Positions 1 through 14,248 of a stretch of 64,000 nt of DNA are shown piece by piece. Both the position numbers and the translations under genes were made by a program. Positions within the stretch are counted from its first letter, which is position 1. Each line of letters begins with the position of its first letter. This DNA is from Paramecium sonneborni (lineage: Eukaryota > Ciliophora > Oligohymenophorea > Peniculida > Parameciidae), in contig CAJJDN010000143.1 in the NCBI GenBank assembly GCA_905182985.1, positions 236,698 to 300,697 on the forward strand, written 5' to 3'. The notes beneath the pieces are model-generated. The model made no database searches. It worked only from the letters and a program-made list of their open reading frames with translations, and was not told the DNA's origin.

Positions 1-198
1 ATATGAATCTCGACCTGTTCCATCTGTATGATAAAGATTAAATTTGCTATTAATTATAGGCAATGAGTTTTGCTTAGTCAACTAATAGAAAGACTCATCA
101 GTGTGTAATGTGTCTGATTTATAAAAACCACCATTTCCATAATTTATATATGTATCTCTTCCAGAACCATTAACTTTGTAATTGACAACTTTCGTCAT
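1..198 (-). CDS. Unidentified protein with repeated GxGRD(T/S)Y motif, 5' part only
   Basis: The first 66 codons read from ATG at 198 to the left edge without a TGA; one in-frame TAG is read as Gln. The protein starts MTKVVNYKVNGSGRDTYI. It contains the motif GSGRDTYI near residue 11 and a second copy, GTGRDSY, at the edge, about 48 residues later, so it may be built from repeats of this motif. I do not recognise the family. It is divergently transcribed from beta-tubulin with about 200 nt between the start codons. The start is supported by loss of coding character upstream. Everything beyond the window is unseen. Confidence 0.6.
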
Positions 199-404
199 TA
201 ATTATTTTATATTTTCTGTTTCATATAAAAATTTTTGATCAATAATTAATTTTGATTAAATTTATATACGATTTTCTTTTATAAAAAAAATAAAGGGGTA
301 GGTAAATAAACAAAAAAAAGATATTTCGAGGTGACATTTTAAGCTGCGTGGAAATTCAAAATTCAAACATTAAAAAAACAAAATTCTTTTTCACAAACAT
401 AACA
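199..404. promoter_or_regulatory. Divergent upstream region between the edge gene and beta-tubulin
   Basis: About 206 nt of A+T-rich DNA lies between two divergent start codons, so it must hold both promoters. A G-rich patch (aaaggggtaggtaa) sits at about 292-305. I see no recognisable TATA box or operator that I could defend. The role is inferred from position only. Confidence 0.4.
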
Positions 405-1762
<1,358 letters not shown>

Positions 1763-2079
1763 TAATCTTAGTGATTTTTATCACAAAAATATATAAATTA
1801 CAAACAACACAAATTTCATTTCCTTCCCTAAACCACTCCATCTTTTCTTTAAAATATATATCTTATTTCCATTACAAATAAATCCTTAATTTTTAAAGGC
1901 TAACTCATTAATTAGCTCAAAACATGTCTATATTATATCATTTTAAAAAATACTAAGTAATACTAATATCTAATCATATAAATAGAACAATAATTTTATA
2001 AAATGTTGAAATATATTTAAAAAATTAACAGTTATTTAATTTAATATTTATTAATCATATATAAATACAATAAATATAA
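1763..2079. other. Convergent intergenic spacer
   Basis: This 317-nt A+T-rich gap lies between the stop codons of beta-tubulin and the minus-strand channel. It should hold both 3' ends. I see no ORF, repeat or RNA gene in it. Confidence 0.5.
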
Positions 2080-5000
2080 TCAGATTATCATTCCAGGAAT
2101 TCCATCTATTGAAGATAAAGAAGGTTAACTATTTGATATAAATGATCTAAAAGAATTATTCGCACTTTAATTAAGATTGTCTTAATTTTTATGAACATAT
2201 TGTTAATTAAATATTATGTCTACTGGATATCTTATAAGCTTTGAAGATTATTTCATTATAGAAGAAGGAGTGTTTGAATCTTTTTTAGGTTTAATTATTG
2301 TTCTTTTCTGTAATTATTAAAGTATATTTGATTTCATTTTAGTAACATCTCGTTTTGGAGCAAAATAGCGTTCATTTTCATTGTAAATAGGCAAATCTAA
2401 TTACTTTATATTTAGATTTAGATCACTTTCAAATGTTAAACATTAATTAGATTTAATAGGATTTGAAGGTATTTTTCTAGTAAGATTTTCTTTACTTTAT
2501 TCTTCTTCTTCATCAACTCTTGAGAATATATCTATATCTCTAATATAATAAAATAAATTATTTACTATACTTCTTATCCAAATGAAGAATTATCTGAAAA
2601 ATCTTCCTATTCTAGTTTAGATTTTTTGATTAATTATTTAGAATAATTTTACCATGCTTTAAAAATAACCAAAATTGATAAATAATCGCTAGCTATACTA
2701 AAATTGCTTTTAAATTCAACATAAGTTGCAATAAAAGATCTTTTCTAGAATTTGTCTCTTCTAAAATAAAATAATCTCATTTGCATTTCTTTATTAAACT
2801 TTTTAATGATTTTTATTGAATCTTCGGAACCTAATTTAAAAACCTATTATTTGAAAGTTCTTCTAAAAATTTCATAAATTAATGAATTAAATTAGATATA
2901 GCCTTGGTCATCAGTTCTAATCTTTAAATAACCAGCTAACCGTGCTGCATCCCAAATATTATCTTTAACGTGTGTAAATGGTTAACCAATCTCTAACAAA
3001 AACTTACAAATTTATAAATAATGCATTGCTTTACCGTGTTTTTAATAAGAATATTTACACCAAACAGTTTTTATTTTATCAATTGATTCAATATATACTT
3101 ATAGTATTGAATTCTCAGATTAAAAGAATTTTTCAAATTGTTCAATTAATCCTAAGACAAATAAATTTAATAAGACATAATTGGAAATGAAAACAAAAGA
3201 AATAAAATAAATTTATGCAAATTAAGATCCACAATATTTTGGATCATCATAACAATATATGTTATGAATCATTGTGTCAGACATTATACTTCGAAAATTA
3301 TCATGAGTTATGCACTTTAATAATGTTAGAAGCGAACTTGTGAAGGTTGAAAAATTAATTTAAGAATCAATAATAATCCCTTTATCTATATGTCCAAATA
3401 ATTAACATCCAAGTAAAGCATAGGATAAAGTTGTTACTACAAGAATGAATAAAATCTTTCCCAAAAAAGGAAATGAAAAAATCATAATTCTAATTAATCT
3501 CTAAAGATCTTCAAATCCCTTAAATAATATTAGAATTCTAAGATTTCTTAAAGCAAACAATAGTCTAATTATTTAATAATTTTCAGTAAACATAGTAGAT
3601 GTAATCTGAATTTAAAATAAATTGTAATTTTTTGTAGCAATTAATTCAAAAATTGAAATTATTACTATTAATGAATAGAACTTTCTCCATTAATCATCAA
3701 TAAATCTCTTAAATCCATAATCTAATAATTAAATTAAAACCCAAAAAGTGAATAGAATCGATATGATTTCATAGTATAGATTCAATTCCAAAGCGATTTC
3801 AATATCCATATCTTAATAAAATGACATTTAGATGATTGTATCAACTATTAATATAAGAAAAGATATATATTAAAAGTACTAATTTTTATTTAATTTTTAG
3901 GCAATCTTTCTAATAATATTTCTAGGAGGCTATGAAAATGAAGGAGAATCCATTAAAATTTTCTGTGAAATTTAAATAAACTCTTATTGATAGACTGTTA
4001 GATCATCATATTCTATTTTCTATTAACTTGCTTTTAAATTTAGGAATAATAGACCAGTAAATAAACTTAAGAAAAACATGGAACCTATGAAACAGAATAA
4101 TGTGAGAAATATATATGTAGGCAATTAATTTGCAAATGGAGCTGGACCTTAATGTGGAAGTCTTGAATTTTTAGCTACTTATAAAATTTCTCCCCAACCA
4201 TCAAATGTTGATATTATAAATAATGTTGGTAAAGCAACAGTGATATTGTCAAAATTATGTTAATATGTTATCCATCTTCTTCCTTCGTCTTCACATTATT
4301 ATTTATTAATATCAAACTACATCAAATCATCACAAAAACCAAATTTATTCTAATATAAAATCATACCATAAACTGCAAACATAGTCCAAATAATTAATAA
4401 AGTTATCAACACATTAATCATATTATGTAAAGCTGCCACCAAAGAATTGTATAGTTTTACAATTGGTTTAAATGAATATAATAGTTTAAATGGTCTTAAA
4501 TATTTTAAATACAAAAATAAATGTAGGATTCTACTTTCTGTATTTATCAATTATAGATAGTAACATACTAAATAGATTATGTCTGTAATTTACCAAATGT
4601 GCTAAATTAAGGATTAAGCTTACTTAAATATAAGTTCCTTTTTCATGAAATAAACCCAAAGCTATTATCAGAATAATTGTCTATATTGTTATCATAAGAT
4701 TTGTTATAAAAATCAAAGAGTCAATAATAACAATATATTCAACTTGATATGTTTATATTGCAATCAAAATAATGAATCCTATATTCAATGTTAATCTACT
4801 CCAATAAAACATTTCTGATCTGATTGTTTTTACACAGAAAATTCTTTATTTATTGTATTTGTCAAAACAAAATAAAGATTCCTTACACTTTATTCCCAAA
4901 TATATTTTTCTCTTTTTTGTTTTTATCTATTTTACTAATTATTCTATTAAAATATTGAAATAATTTACATATTGATTCTAAAAGATACCAATATTAAGTA

Positions 5001-8000
5001 TCCTTTTAAATTTATTGATTTTAAGATAATTACTTAAATGATTTAGTACCTTTCCCTTTTTCTTTATCTTTATCTTTATCTTCATCATCTGAATCTGATT
5101 ACTATTCGTCTTTAAATTTAATATATTAATCTTTTTTAATTTCTACTAAATATTCTCCAAAACCATCCAATAATATTGCCATTACCAAACCATATGTAAT
5201 ATAATTTAAAAAGTGAATCATAGAAAATGAATAGATAAATGCAAATATTTTATTTATCTAACTTCCAACTCTTAGTATACAATACCAATTATTTGTCATT
5301 ATGTTAAATACAGTCATCCATGATTTTAATGGATCACTGTATGGATGTAATTATCCAATCAATGTAGTTTCATCGAAATTACTAGCATAAACTGCCATAC
5401 CAAGTAAAGCATATATTAGAATCATTAAAAACATTAAAAATGTCAAATAGATATATTATTTAAATGTTCTTTTTGCTATCAATCCTATTAATGCTGCCAT
5501 TCTAATATATTTTAAACATCTATGAAATAAAAGAATTTTAGTTCCTCTTATTAATCTATATATTATATCTTCCTCATTTAAAATTGATCTGAATGTCATT
5601 TCACTAAAATTGATAACAATGATAAATGATTCTAAAATTATTTACTCTTTTTAAATTAATTTTGCTAAAATAAAGATAAAAACAATTATTACATGTTTAA
5701 AAAGATATTAATTTTAAGATTAATTCAAGTGAAACAATAATTGTTGTAAAATCTTCTATAACTGATAGAAATTCATTAGAAATAATACCAATTAAGCTTA
5801 AACATAAAAAGTTTACTAATATTACACAAACTACAAAAAAGTTGGTAAATTTATGAGTAATGATTATAAAAGTAATTTTCCTAATAATGATAATTTTACC
5901 ACTTATTCCTACTAACCAAATTAAATAATCAACATGATTTAATGAATGTTTTATAATATTTTTATGTTCATAATTATTAATAACAGATGAAATGGAACAG
6001 TTTTTTGATTCTATGATACCTGACTAAATTTCTGACATTCTTATTTAAAGATATTTTTCTTCATAATCTTTAATTTGATCATCAATTCTAATTTATATCT
6101 TTTTATTAATCAGCTCTGATACAGCTTTATAGTTATGATAGAATCCATAAATTTTAATATAAATTTCTTTTTCTTTATGTAAAATGAAGGCATTAGTATT
6201 TCTTTTTATTTGAGATGAAATAATTAAATTATTATTATTATTTGGATGAATGGACATAGTTTATATTTAAGAAGTGGCTTTCGAATAATGATGTTAGATA
6301 TCCATAAGTGTAATACCACTTGAAGCAAATGATTCTATTTTATCTTTCAATCTTTAGCTTTTAAAAATAGGAAATAATTTAAGTTCTTTTTTATTTGTAA
6401 GTTTACTTTTAGGTTTAGTTTTGAATCTAAACTCTAAGATTCTTTTTTATATAAGCATTTTTTCAGATTTAAATAGTATTACATCTGTTGTACTTTTAGA
6501 GATATATGATACATTTTTTGCATTTGCCCAATATCTTGTAAATTCATTATGAGTCAAACATTACATATTTATATCAGGCTTCTCCAATAAATTATCATAT
6601 AAATCTTGAAGCAAATTTTAATATTTTCTAATATCTAAAAATTTAGGAAGCAATAAAGTCTTTAATGAGAATTGTTTCAAGAATTAAAATCTATTTTCAT
6701 ATTTAGAATAATGCTTTCCAGATAGAATACGAGGTTAATCTGAAATGTTTGATGCTATTGAACAAAAACTCTTATTTAATAATTGATGATCTCCTTTTAA
6801 ATACATTTTGTATTAATAAATAGGATGATATAATCCAAATTATTTAAGATTTTGTAAATTTAATTTTTATTCTTTTTAATGTTGATCATCTTCTTCGATT
6901 TGATTTAATTTTAAATTTGTTTATTAACTATAATGAATTTTTAAAACAGCTATAACTAAATTAAATCCAAAGAAACCTCCAAAAAAAATAATTAATAGAT
7001 AATAAACCCAAATATATGTTCCATAACTTTTAAGTGTAACATACATAATCCAAGTCCAATCATCCATTGTAATAGTTCTTAAAACTTAAGCATAAGATGA
7101 TAAAATATTATTAAATGATGTTGGAATATTAGGTCCTTAAGAAACATATTGACAAATTAAATCATCAGGACATGAAGTAATTTTACATGATATCCATGGT
7201 TATGAATCAAGAGAATCATAATATTTTGGTAAACATCGATAATTTATTAAACCATGAAAAAGACTTTAGCCAAAGGTGGCAAAAAATAAACAAAATATTA
7301 TTACTATGATGAAAGCTTCAAATAAATATTTTAATGATTTTCCAAGAGATTTTAACATTATTTTCAAACCTAATTTTTAAATAAATAAATACCTGGCACA
7401 AAATCACCCAAATATAAAAGTAACGTAATTAATCTTAATGGAGAGAAATTTACTTATACAATATTATGGAGTAAGGTAGTATTAATTTATAAGATAGTTA
7501 AAATTAAGTCAAACCAATTTTTAACAACTCTAAAATAGGCATGTTTATGTCCAATAATTCCTTTAGAAAGTATTCTTAAGATTTAATCACAAATGTATAT
7601 GTAAATTACCACTAATTTAAATAATTCATAATACTTATTTCATAAACAACAAACGTATCATCTTCTATGATTTAAGATACAAAAATGATTAAATTAACCA
7701 ATATAACGATTGACATAAAAATTTTGTAAAAAATGGTTCTTTACATGTAATTTATAATGATTAGTATTCCATAGATTAATTTGACTATGATTTTTCTAAG
7801 TTTCAAGAAACTATAATTATCTTGATAGATCTATTTAAATAAAAAATTACATTCATTTCATATATCAATCTCTGATATCCATATATTTTATATAAATCAA
7901 CTAAATAAATTGATTCAGTTTGTTCTTTAATTTTTTGATATTTTTTGTTCATTTTATAGAATAAATTATCACTATTATTAATAGTCTTTTCAGTTCTACA

Positions 8001-8441
8001 TTTCATATTTTCTTAAGCAAATTTGTATTTTTGTTTCTAAACTTTTTCATTAATTTATTAAATAATCTGAAGTTAGAACATTAATATACATATTAAGTGC
8101 TATCTTATTTAATTTTTTCAGACTTAGCACCAAAAGTCATTTTAGCTGATGAAATATCCTTTTTTGACAAATTATCATAATCAAATTTGCTTCCAAATAT
8201 ATTTTCTTCATTCCTTAAGATTATATTTGTTTTAGTTTTTTTAGCTTTTCTTGCTTTGGGTGTACCACTTCCACAAGTATTAAAACTTTAACTTTTCAAT
8301 TGTTTTTTCAATTTCATTTTTTCAAATTTATCATTCCCAATTTTACTTCTGAAATTAGCAGTTCCATAAATCGATGTTTAACTAATTATTTCCTTAATAT
8401 TACTTCAAGAATGTTATATGTTCTAGATCTTCAATATTCAT
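2080..8441 (-). CDS. Four-domain voltage-gated Ca-channel-like pore protein (altered filter)
   Basis: A gene of about 2,000 codons with the four-repeat, 24-helix plan of Cav/NALCN alpha subunits. The start is ATG at 8441 and the stop TGA at 2080-2082. Micro-introns in the N-terminal part (for example gtaatattaaggaaataattag) restore the frame. Pore motifs are TMDDW in domain I (about 7062-7075), TNNW in domain II (5285-5299), TFDGW in domain III (4195-4212) and THDNF in domain IV (3294-3308). The plus-strand paralogue has D at all four positions; here domain II has lost one residue and its acidic charge, and domain IV has Phe for Trp. The S4-S5 linker and S5 helix of domain III are clear near 4350-4550. 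It probably conducts cations across the plasma or ciliary membrane, but selectivity may differ. I did not verify every intron. Confidence 0.85.
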
Positions 8442-8997
8442 AATAAATTAATAGTAAAAAATTATTAAGTTTTAAAATAAATTAATTAGCATAGAAATTT
8501 TATATAATTTTTTTCGATGCATTTTGAATATAATTTTCTAAATTAAAATTTATATTGATTTCATTTTAGGATTCATAAGTATATACAAATGCTTACGTAT
8601 ATTTTTGACATAAATATCATTATTATTAAGTTTTCAAGAAAAAAAGAAAATTATTCAATTATATTGAAAAAAAAATTTAATTCAAAATTAATGGATTATG
8701 ATGTGATTTATTTAACATTGATCTATTAATTTTTAATTAATAAAAACATTAATATAAGCTTGATTTATTAATATTTTCCTAAGATAAAGATTTTGATTGA
8801 ATTTAGTATATGATTTTTAAAAAAATTATAAGTTTTATTTTTAAATATGAATTCGAAAGACAAAAAAATATTTATTAATGATAAAATTATTTTTAATAGA
8901 AATATTATATTTTTCAAAAGGATGGAATAAATTAATAGAATTATATTTAAAATAAGATAATATTAATATTAAAAATTGATACATTTAGTCAAATTTA
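8442..8997. other. Intergenic region upstream of the minus-strand channel
   Basis: This 556-nt stretch is long for this compact genome. It is extremely A+T-rich and has TGA in all frames. It lies upstream of the channel start and downstream of the CFAP210 stop, so the channel promoter should be here. No motif, repeat or RNA gene was recognised. Confidence 0.4.
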
Positions 8998-10482
8998 TCA
9001 TTTATATTTGAATTATTTGAGTTCCTTCATCAAAATGTCAGTATTTTTTCCTTCAGATTCATATCTCTTAACAATTTAAGCTGCCCATTCATCAAATTCT
9101 TTATCTTAATTATCTAATCTTGCTAAACATTTATCTCTCTCATCAAAATCTTTAATAATATCTTTAGTTCTTTTTTCAGTTCTTTCATTAGCTTATTAAT
9201 TATGAAAATCTTTTAATTCTTAATTTTTTTTTCTTATTTCCATTTTTTCTCTTAATTCTTATTCATGTAATTCTTTGTTTCTAAGAATCCAATATTATTA
9301 GAATTCTTAATTCAATCTTTTTTCTTCTTCTTCTTATTATTATTTAACTTCCATTTTAACTTTATGACTATAACTTATTGCACTTTATAATTTACGTCTT
9401 TACTCTTTTTTAATTTATTCTACTTCTTCTGCTTTAATTTCAGCTTCTTTAATATTTTTATTTAATAATTTATCTTATTCTTCTTTTTATTTTTTTAATT
9501 TTTCAGTTTAAGCATCAATTAATTTTTATCTTTATGCTTATTTTTCTGCTTTTCTTTATTCATCTCTAATTTTTCTAATTTCTAAAACTCTTTCCTTTTT
9601 TTTAGCATGTTCTTCAATTTTTTTTTCTTCTTCTAAAATTTTTAATTTTTCAATTTCTCTTTATTTTTTGACAATTTCATTACCTTAGATTAATAATTAT
9701 TAATTTTCCATAATTTTATCTTTTTTTTATTTAGCAATTCTTTATTCTTCTTCTAAATCTGCTTAAACTTTCGCTTTCATTAATTCACCTTCAATTTTTT
9801 CTTCTTATACTTATTTAATAAATTTATCCTAATAATATAATAGTATATATTACTCTCATAATATCATGTTACTTTTTAAGCATATCATGTTATTATTTTT
9901 TTTTATCTTATAATTCTTATAATTTTTTTTTTTCTTATAAATCTTTTTCAGCTTGAATTTCTAACATTTATTCATATTAAAGTTTTTCTCTTTCTTTTTC
10001 TAATAATTTCTACATTTCTTTAATTTATTTTTATCCTTCTCTTTCTTATAATGCATCAACAACAAGCATTTTAGATTAAAACTATCTAATACGTTCATTA
10101 TTTTCATAAATTTATTTATTAGCTTTTTCTAAAATTTATTATTTAACAAGTGCTTAATATCGACGTTCATCTTCATCAATTTTTCTCCTTTCTTCTTCAT
10201 CTTGTTTGAAACGTTCAAATCTAAAATAAGATAAAGAAATAAAATACTTAGTTTTATCCTTTTAAACCTTATTCTATTTAAGTGTATTATTCCAATTCTT
10301 TACACGATCTTATGATAACTTATGCCTTTAATGAACAGTTATTAATACAATTCAAATTTTTCTGGAGTATCTTAATGATAAACAGTAATGTGGTCTTGCA
10401 TTCTCTTCAATTCTGAAAGAGGAATCACTGCTGTTGTCTATTTACTAGAAGCTACTGCTGATTATACTCTTCTAACACTCAT
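8998..10482 (-). CDS. CFAP210: CFAP210 (CCDC173)-like ciliary microtubule inner protein
   Basis: A 469-aa, almost wholly helical, Glu/Lys/Gln-rich protein. The N-terminal part carries the family pattern: a short loop with PLSELKRMQD, then QDRVKNWNNT, then ERFKQDEEERRKID followed by a YQA...EKA stretch. That order matches CFAP210/CCDC173, a trichohyalin-plectin-homology-type protein that lines the B-tubule lumen of axonemal doublets. Three introns restore one open frame: 10326-10348, 10221-10247 and 9829-9853 (23, 27 and 25 nt). The rest is continuous coiled coil to TGA at 8998-9000. The alternative is a related TPH protein such as CFAP45; the N-terminal motif order favours CFAP210. Confidence 0.72.
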
Positions 10483-10501
10483 TTTAATATTATTATTATA
10501 A

Positions 10502-11574
10502 TCAATAATTAATTTATTATTCAGAACCTTCTAAGTTAGACTTTATTTAATAAAAATAATCTCTTTCATTGATACTTTCTTCAGGATCTTATTATTGAAT
10601 TAATGGATTTACTAAACTAATGTTGTTTAAAACAAATACATTCTTATTCTTTAGAATTTCTTCTAAAAAGTTCTTCTTAGACACTACTCTAGGAGATATA
10701 AGCAAAAAAGTTAAAGAATTCCCATAATGATAACATGGTCCAACTTATTGTACTTTAAATGCTTCCTATCTTATTATTAGATTAATTTTACATTCACATT
10801 AAAAAATGTCTCTATATCCATAATAGTAAATAGAATAGTACTTAAGATTGTAATAATTGGATATGATAACAACCTTTTAACTATTTTTTTAACTTCAACA
10901 AAAATAATTTCATCATTATTTTGTTTATAACTAGAATTCATTAATTTATGGAATAGTTTACAATTTCTTTATATTATAAAGGACTGTTAAGCTATATATT
11001 AAGTAGAATAAGATAGGAATTTCCCATGATATTAATTTGGAAATATCTACTTGAATCTTTACAGTTTTAGATTAACTAGAATTAGTATATAGATAACAAA
11101 AGTTATTTGTAGATTATTTTGATGTTGCTCCATCTAAAACTACTGGCCAAATAGCTAAAATAATTGGAATCCCAAATGAACATAGTAATAGTTTCAATTC
11201 ATTTTTTCTGAATTATTCATGCATGTTTTCTAATTATTATAGAGTTCCTTTATCAGAATATACATTAAATAATTTTCTAGTATAGATTGCGAACTCTACT
11301 TTAATGCCCAAATCATTATTGTACTCCAAAATATCATTATCAATGAACCATAAATCAATATACATACAGATAATTTACATATTGATAATCCAAAACTTGC
11401 TGATAATTGTATACCTATAATTTGAATCAATGATCCTATAGTTATATAAATTATTATATGAGAGAAAAAACCTTGACGTAATTTCTCAAAATGAAAAAAT
11501 AAGAAAAATATTACACATGCTCCGCATAATGATAAACTATTCCCTACTGTTATTAATATTTCATATGTTTTCAT
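10502..11574 (-). CDS. Seven-transmembrane receptor, cAMP-receptor/GCR1-like
   Basis: A 328-aa membrane protein from ATG at 11574 to TGA at 10502-10504. Removing three introns of 23, 31 and 32 nt gives a frame with no TGA. About seven hydrophobic segments are visible: three in the first 90 residues, the third ending IFWSTIMIWALK; one around LLLCSFGIPIILAIWPVV; then ISWEIPILFYLIYSL; and two C-terminal ones. The basic loop after helix 3 and the Cys-containing extracellular loop (NNFCYLY) resemble the cAMP-receptor-like GPCR group of amoebae and ciliates. A G-protein-coupled role is inferred from fold only and the ligand is unknown. It lies 19 nt upstream, on its strand, of CFAP210. Confidence 0.6.
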
Positions 11575-11638
11575 GTTATTTTCTTATTTATTATAATTAT
11601 AAACACAATTCTATTCATTAAAACACTATATATATTTT

Positions 11639-13194
11639 ATGGATTAATCAATTAATGATGCTGAAGCTTATCTCAAACAAAAAATTAAAATCAATCCACT
11701 CAAGGATTAAATGTAGTAAAACTAAAAGAATTATGAAATTTAACTATAAGTAGCTCATTACTTTAAGAAAACTGATGCATATACTAAAAAACCAGCTATT
11801 AAATTAGTTAGTATCAATTTAACACATTATATTATATAGGTAATGAAAATGACGATGTATAAGTTTATTTTATTTATGGAGAACATATACCAGATCCAAG
11901 TAAAAAATAAGATTATGAATCTTTTAAAATTGATGTCATTGAAACTATGAATCCAAGAATTGACAGATTTTTCATTATCATCTTTTTCAATACAAATATG
12001 ATGACTGCTTCTACACTTAATGATTTTAAAGACTTTTATGGAACACTTCCTGAAAAATACTTTTTTCATATGAAAAAATTTATTGTTCTTCATGCAAATT
12101 TTATTGTCAAAGGTGGAGGTATTTTTGGAATGAATGAAATCAAATCTTTTTTTAAGAAAATCACTACTTTTGCTGATACGTAATACATTATACTTTTATA
12201 TTTAGACTTTTAATACTTTCTAAAGAATAATGGTTTAGATACAAAATGTTATCTGTTTTACCAGAAAGTGTTAAAGCATATGATTAATCTTATAAAGATA
12301 TTGAAAATTAAAGAAAAAAAACTGTTTTTAGAAAATAATAAACATAATAGGCTGTAGGAGATGATGATATTGATTCTGATGATAATTTTGATAAAGATTC
12401 TAAAATTCTAGGATTAAATTTACATGAATATGAATAAAATAAATATGGAATACCTGTTATTTTAGATATGCTTGTTTAATATTTTGAGAAATAACCTGAA
12501 AAACTTAAAACTGAAGGAATATTTAGAAAATAAGCTGCTGTTTATGAAGAAAAAATAGTTGAAGCAGCTTTGGCTTGTTAAAAAGTAGGATTTGTTAATA
12601 AAGTTGAAAATTCTCATACTATTGCATGTGTTTTTAAACAATTTTTCTTAAAATTAAAAGAACCTCTTATGACTTATTAATTATATGATTGGGTTGTTTA
12701 AAATAAACCATAAATTGAATAAAATTTAGAAGTAAGTGTTTAAATGCTTTTTGATTATATGCCAGAATTTAATAGAGAAATATTATTATTCTCTTTAGGA
12801 TTTTTAAATTAAGTTATTAAAGAATAAGAACATAATTTAATGACTGCTTATAATATGGCAGTTGTATTTGGTCCTAACTTTTTTAGATCTGAAGTAGTCA
12901 AAATGGCAGATTTAGGTCATGTGACGTAATTATTTTATTTTATTAAGTCTTTTTGTTTAAATTGTTTAAATTATGTTAGAATTAAAAAAGGATTATGATT
13001 ATAAAAAATGGTTAGAAGTTAGAAGTGATAATTTAAATTTTGAGGCTTCTTTAGTCCCCTTTTTACCAGATGATTTAGCTAATCTAGATGATATTTTAGA
13101 TATGGTTACAGGTATTTATATATATATTCAAACTTTAGATAAAAATGTCATAAATGAAATGGAGAGAAAAGAATTAAAGTCCAGATATAAATGA
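11639..13194 (+). CDS. p50RhoGAP-like protein: CRAL-TRIO/BCH domain plus RhoGAP domain
   Basis: About 482 aa after removing introns of 29, 26, 25 and probably 27 nt; the last could also be read through in frame. The N-terminal half contains a Sec14/CRAL-TRIO-type domain (FIIIFFNTNMMTAS...PEKYFFHMKKF). The C-terminal half is a RhoGAP domain beginning YGIPVILDML, with the catalytic arginine finger in EGIFRK and the helix containing FGPNFFR. This architecture is that of ARHGAP1/p50RhoGAP, which switches off Rho/Cdc42 GTPases at membranes. The last intron (gtttaaattgtttaaattatgttag) is needed to join the final exon (12973-13194). An acidic linker separates the two domains. Confidence 0.82.
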
Positions 13195-14248
13195 ATTGAG
13201 TATATTGTTAGATCAAATTATTGTGATTTTATGCTAGTTATAATAATTCAAATAGTTGTTTCTTCAAGTGTATGTAAAGTTGTAGATGTTAACTATTTCT
13301 TTTTTATATCTAATAATTAATTCCCTAATATTTTGGACTCATTTTTATATCTAGTGAGCCGAAATTATTTGTATGGTTAATTTGTCTAGATCTTATTTCT
13401 TTATGTATGAACTGATTAATTTAATGATGGCAATCGATTATTGCTCGGTCTATTCATTCTGGCTTCTCTTTGTAAAATTTGGGATATTATTTGATTATTT
13501 CTTGATTTATGTTTAATCCCATTCATATTAGTTAATTATTTTTTTTAATAATGAATCCACTACTTGATAAATTAAGTAAATAAAATAAAAAATTGAAGCT
13601 ATTTAAGAAACAAATTAAAAGAGTAAGACATTGTGTGATAGTTTTCGAATGAAACAATCTTAATTAGATGATTATACAATTTTTAATTATTTGATGGGAT
13701 TAATTATCATTTATCTAAATTAATTCTTTAAGTAGTTCAAATAGAATGTTATACTATAAGATATGTAAAAATATAGAAAATTGTTCTATTGAATAAAAGA
13801 ATAATTTGATTACAATGATAATGATAAAAATAGTTTAGATTTGTGAATATTATGATGAAATGAAATGATAAAAAAAGAGACTAAGAATAATACTAATACC
13901 ATTATAGTAGATATTTACATCGAAACACAATGTTAAAATTGGTGATTATGTTTTGTGGAATAATTGTGACTGAATGAATACTATGTTTATAGAAAATGAA
14001 TTAAGTGTGTGAAACAATAATAAAAATTAGTGAATTAATAAAATTTGATATAATGATAGAGAATGATTTAAAAGAAGTGAGAAAAATAGTAGGAGAAAGA
14101 GAGAAGTAATTTGATTAATTTTTGAATGATTAGTTTATAAAGTTGTAGTATTGAATGAGTTACTTGATTTTATATATTTGAATATAATATATGAAATTAG
14201 ATTGGTTAATGAAATTGTAATTTTTAGTACTTATATTTTTAATATAAA
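13195..14248. other. Gene-free gap
   Basis: About 1,050 nt with frequent TGA in all six frames. It is relatively GC-rich near 13360-13490 for this window. No protein homology, tRNA or tandem repeat was recognised. Such a long empty stretch is exceptional here. It may be a decayed gene or hold a non-coding RNA, but I cannot show either. Confidence 0.35.

Noticed and set aside
11827..12093. Minus-strand frame of 88 aa
   Set aside because: Antisense to the CRAL-TRIO part of the RhoGAP gene; no homology.
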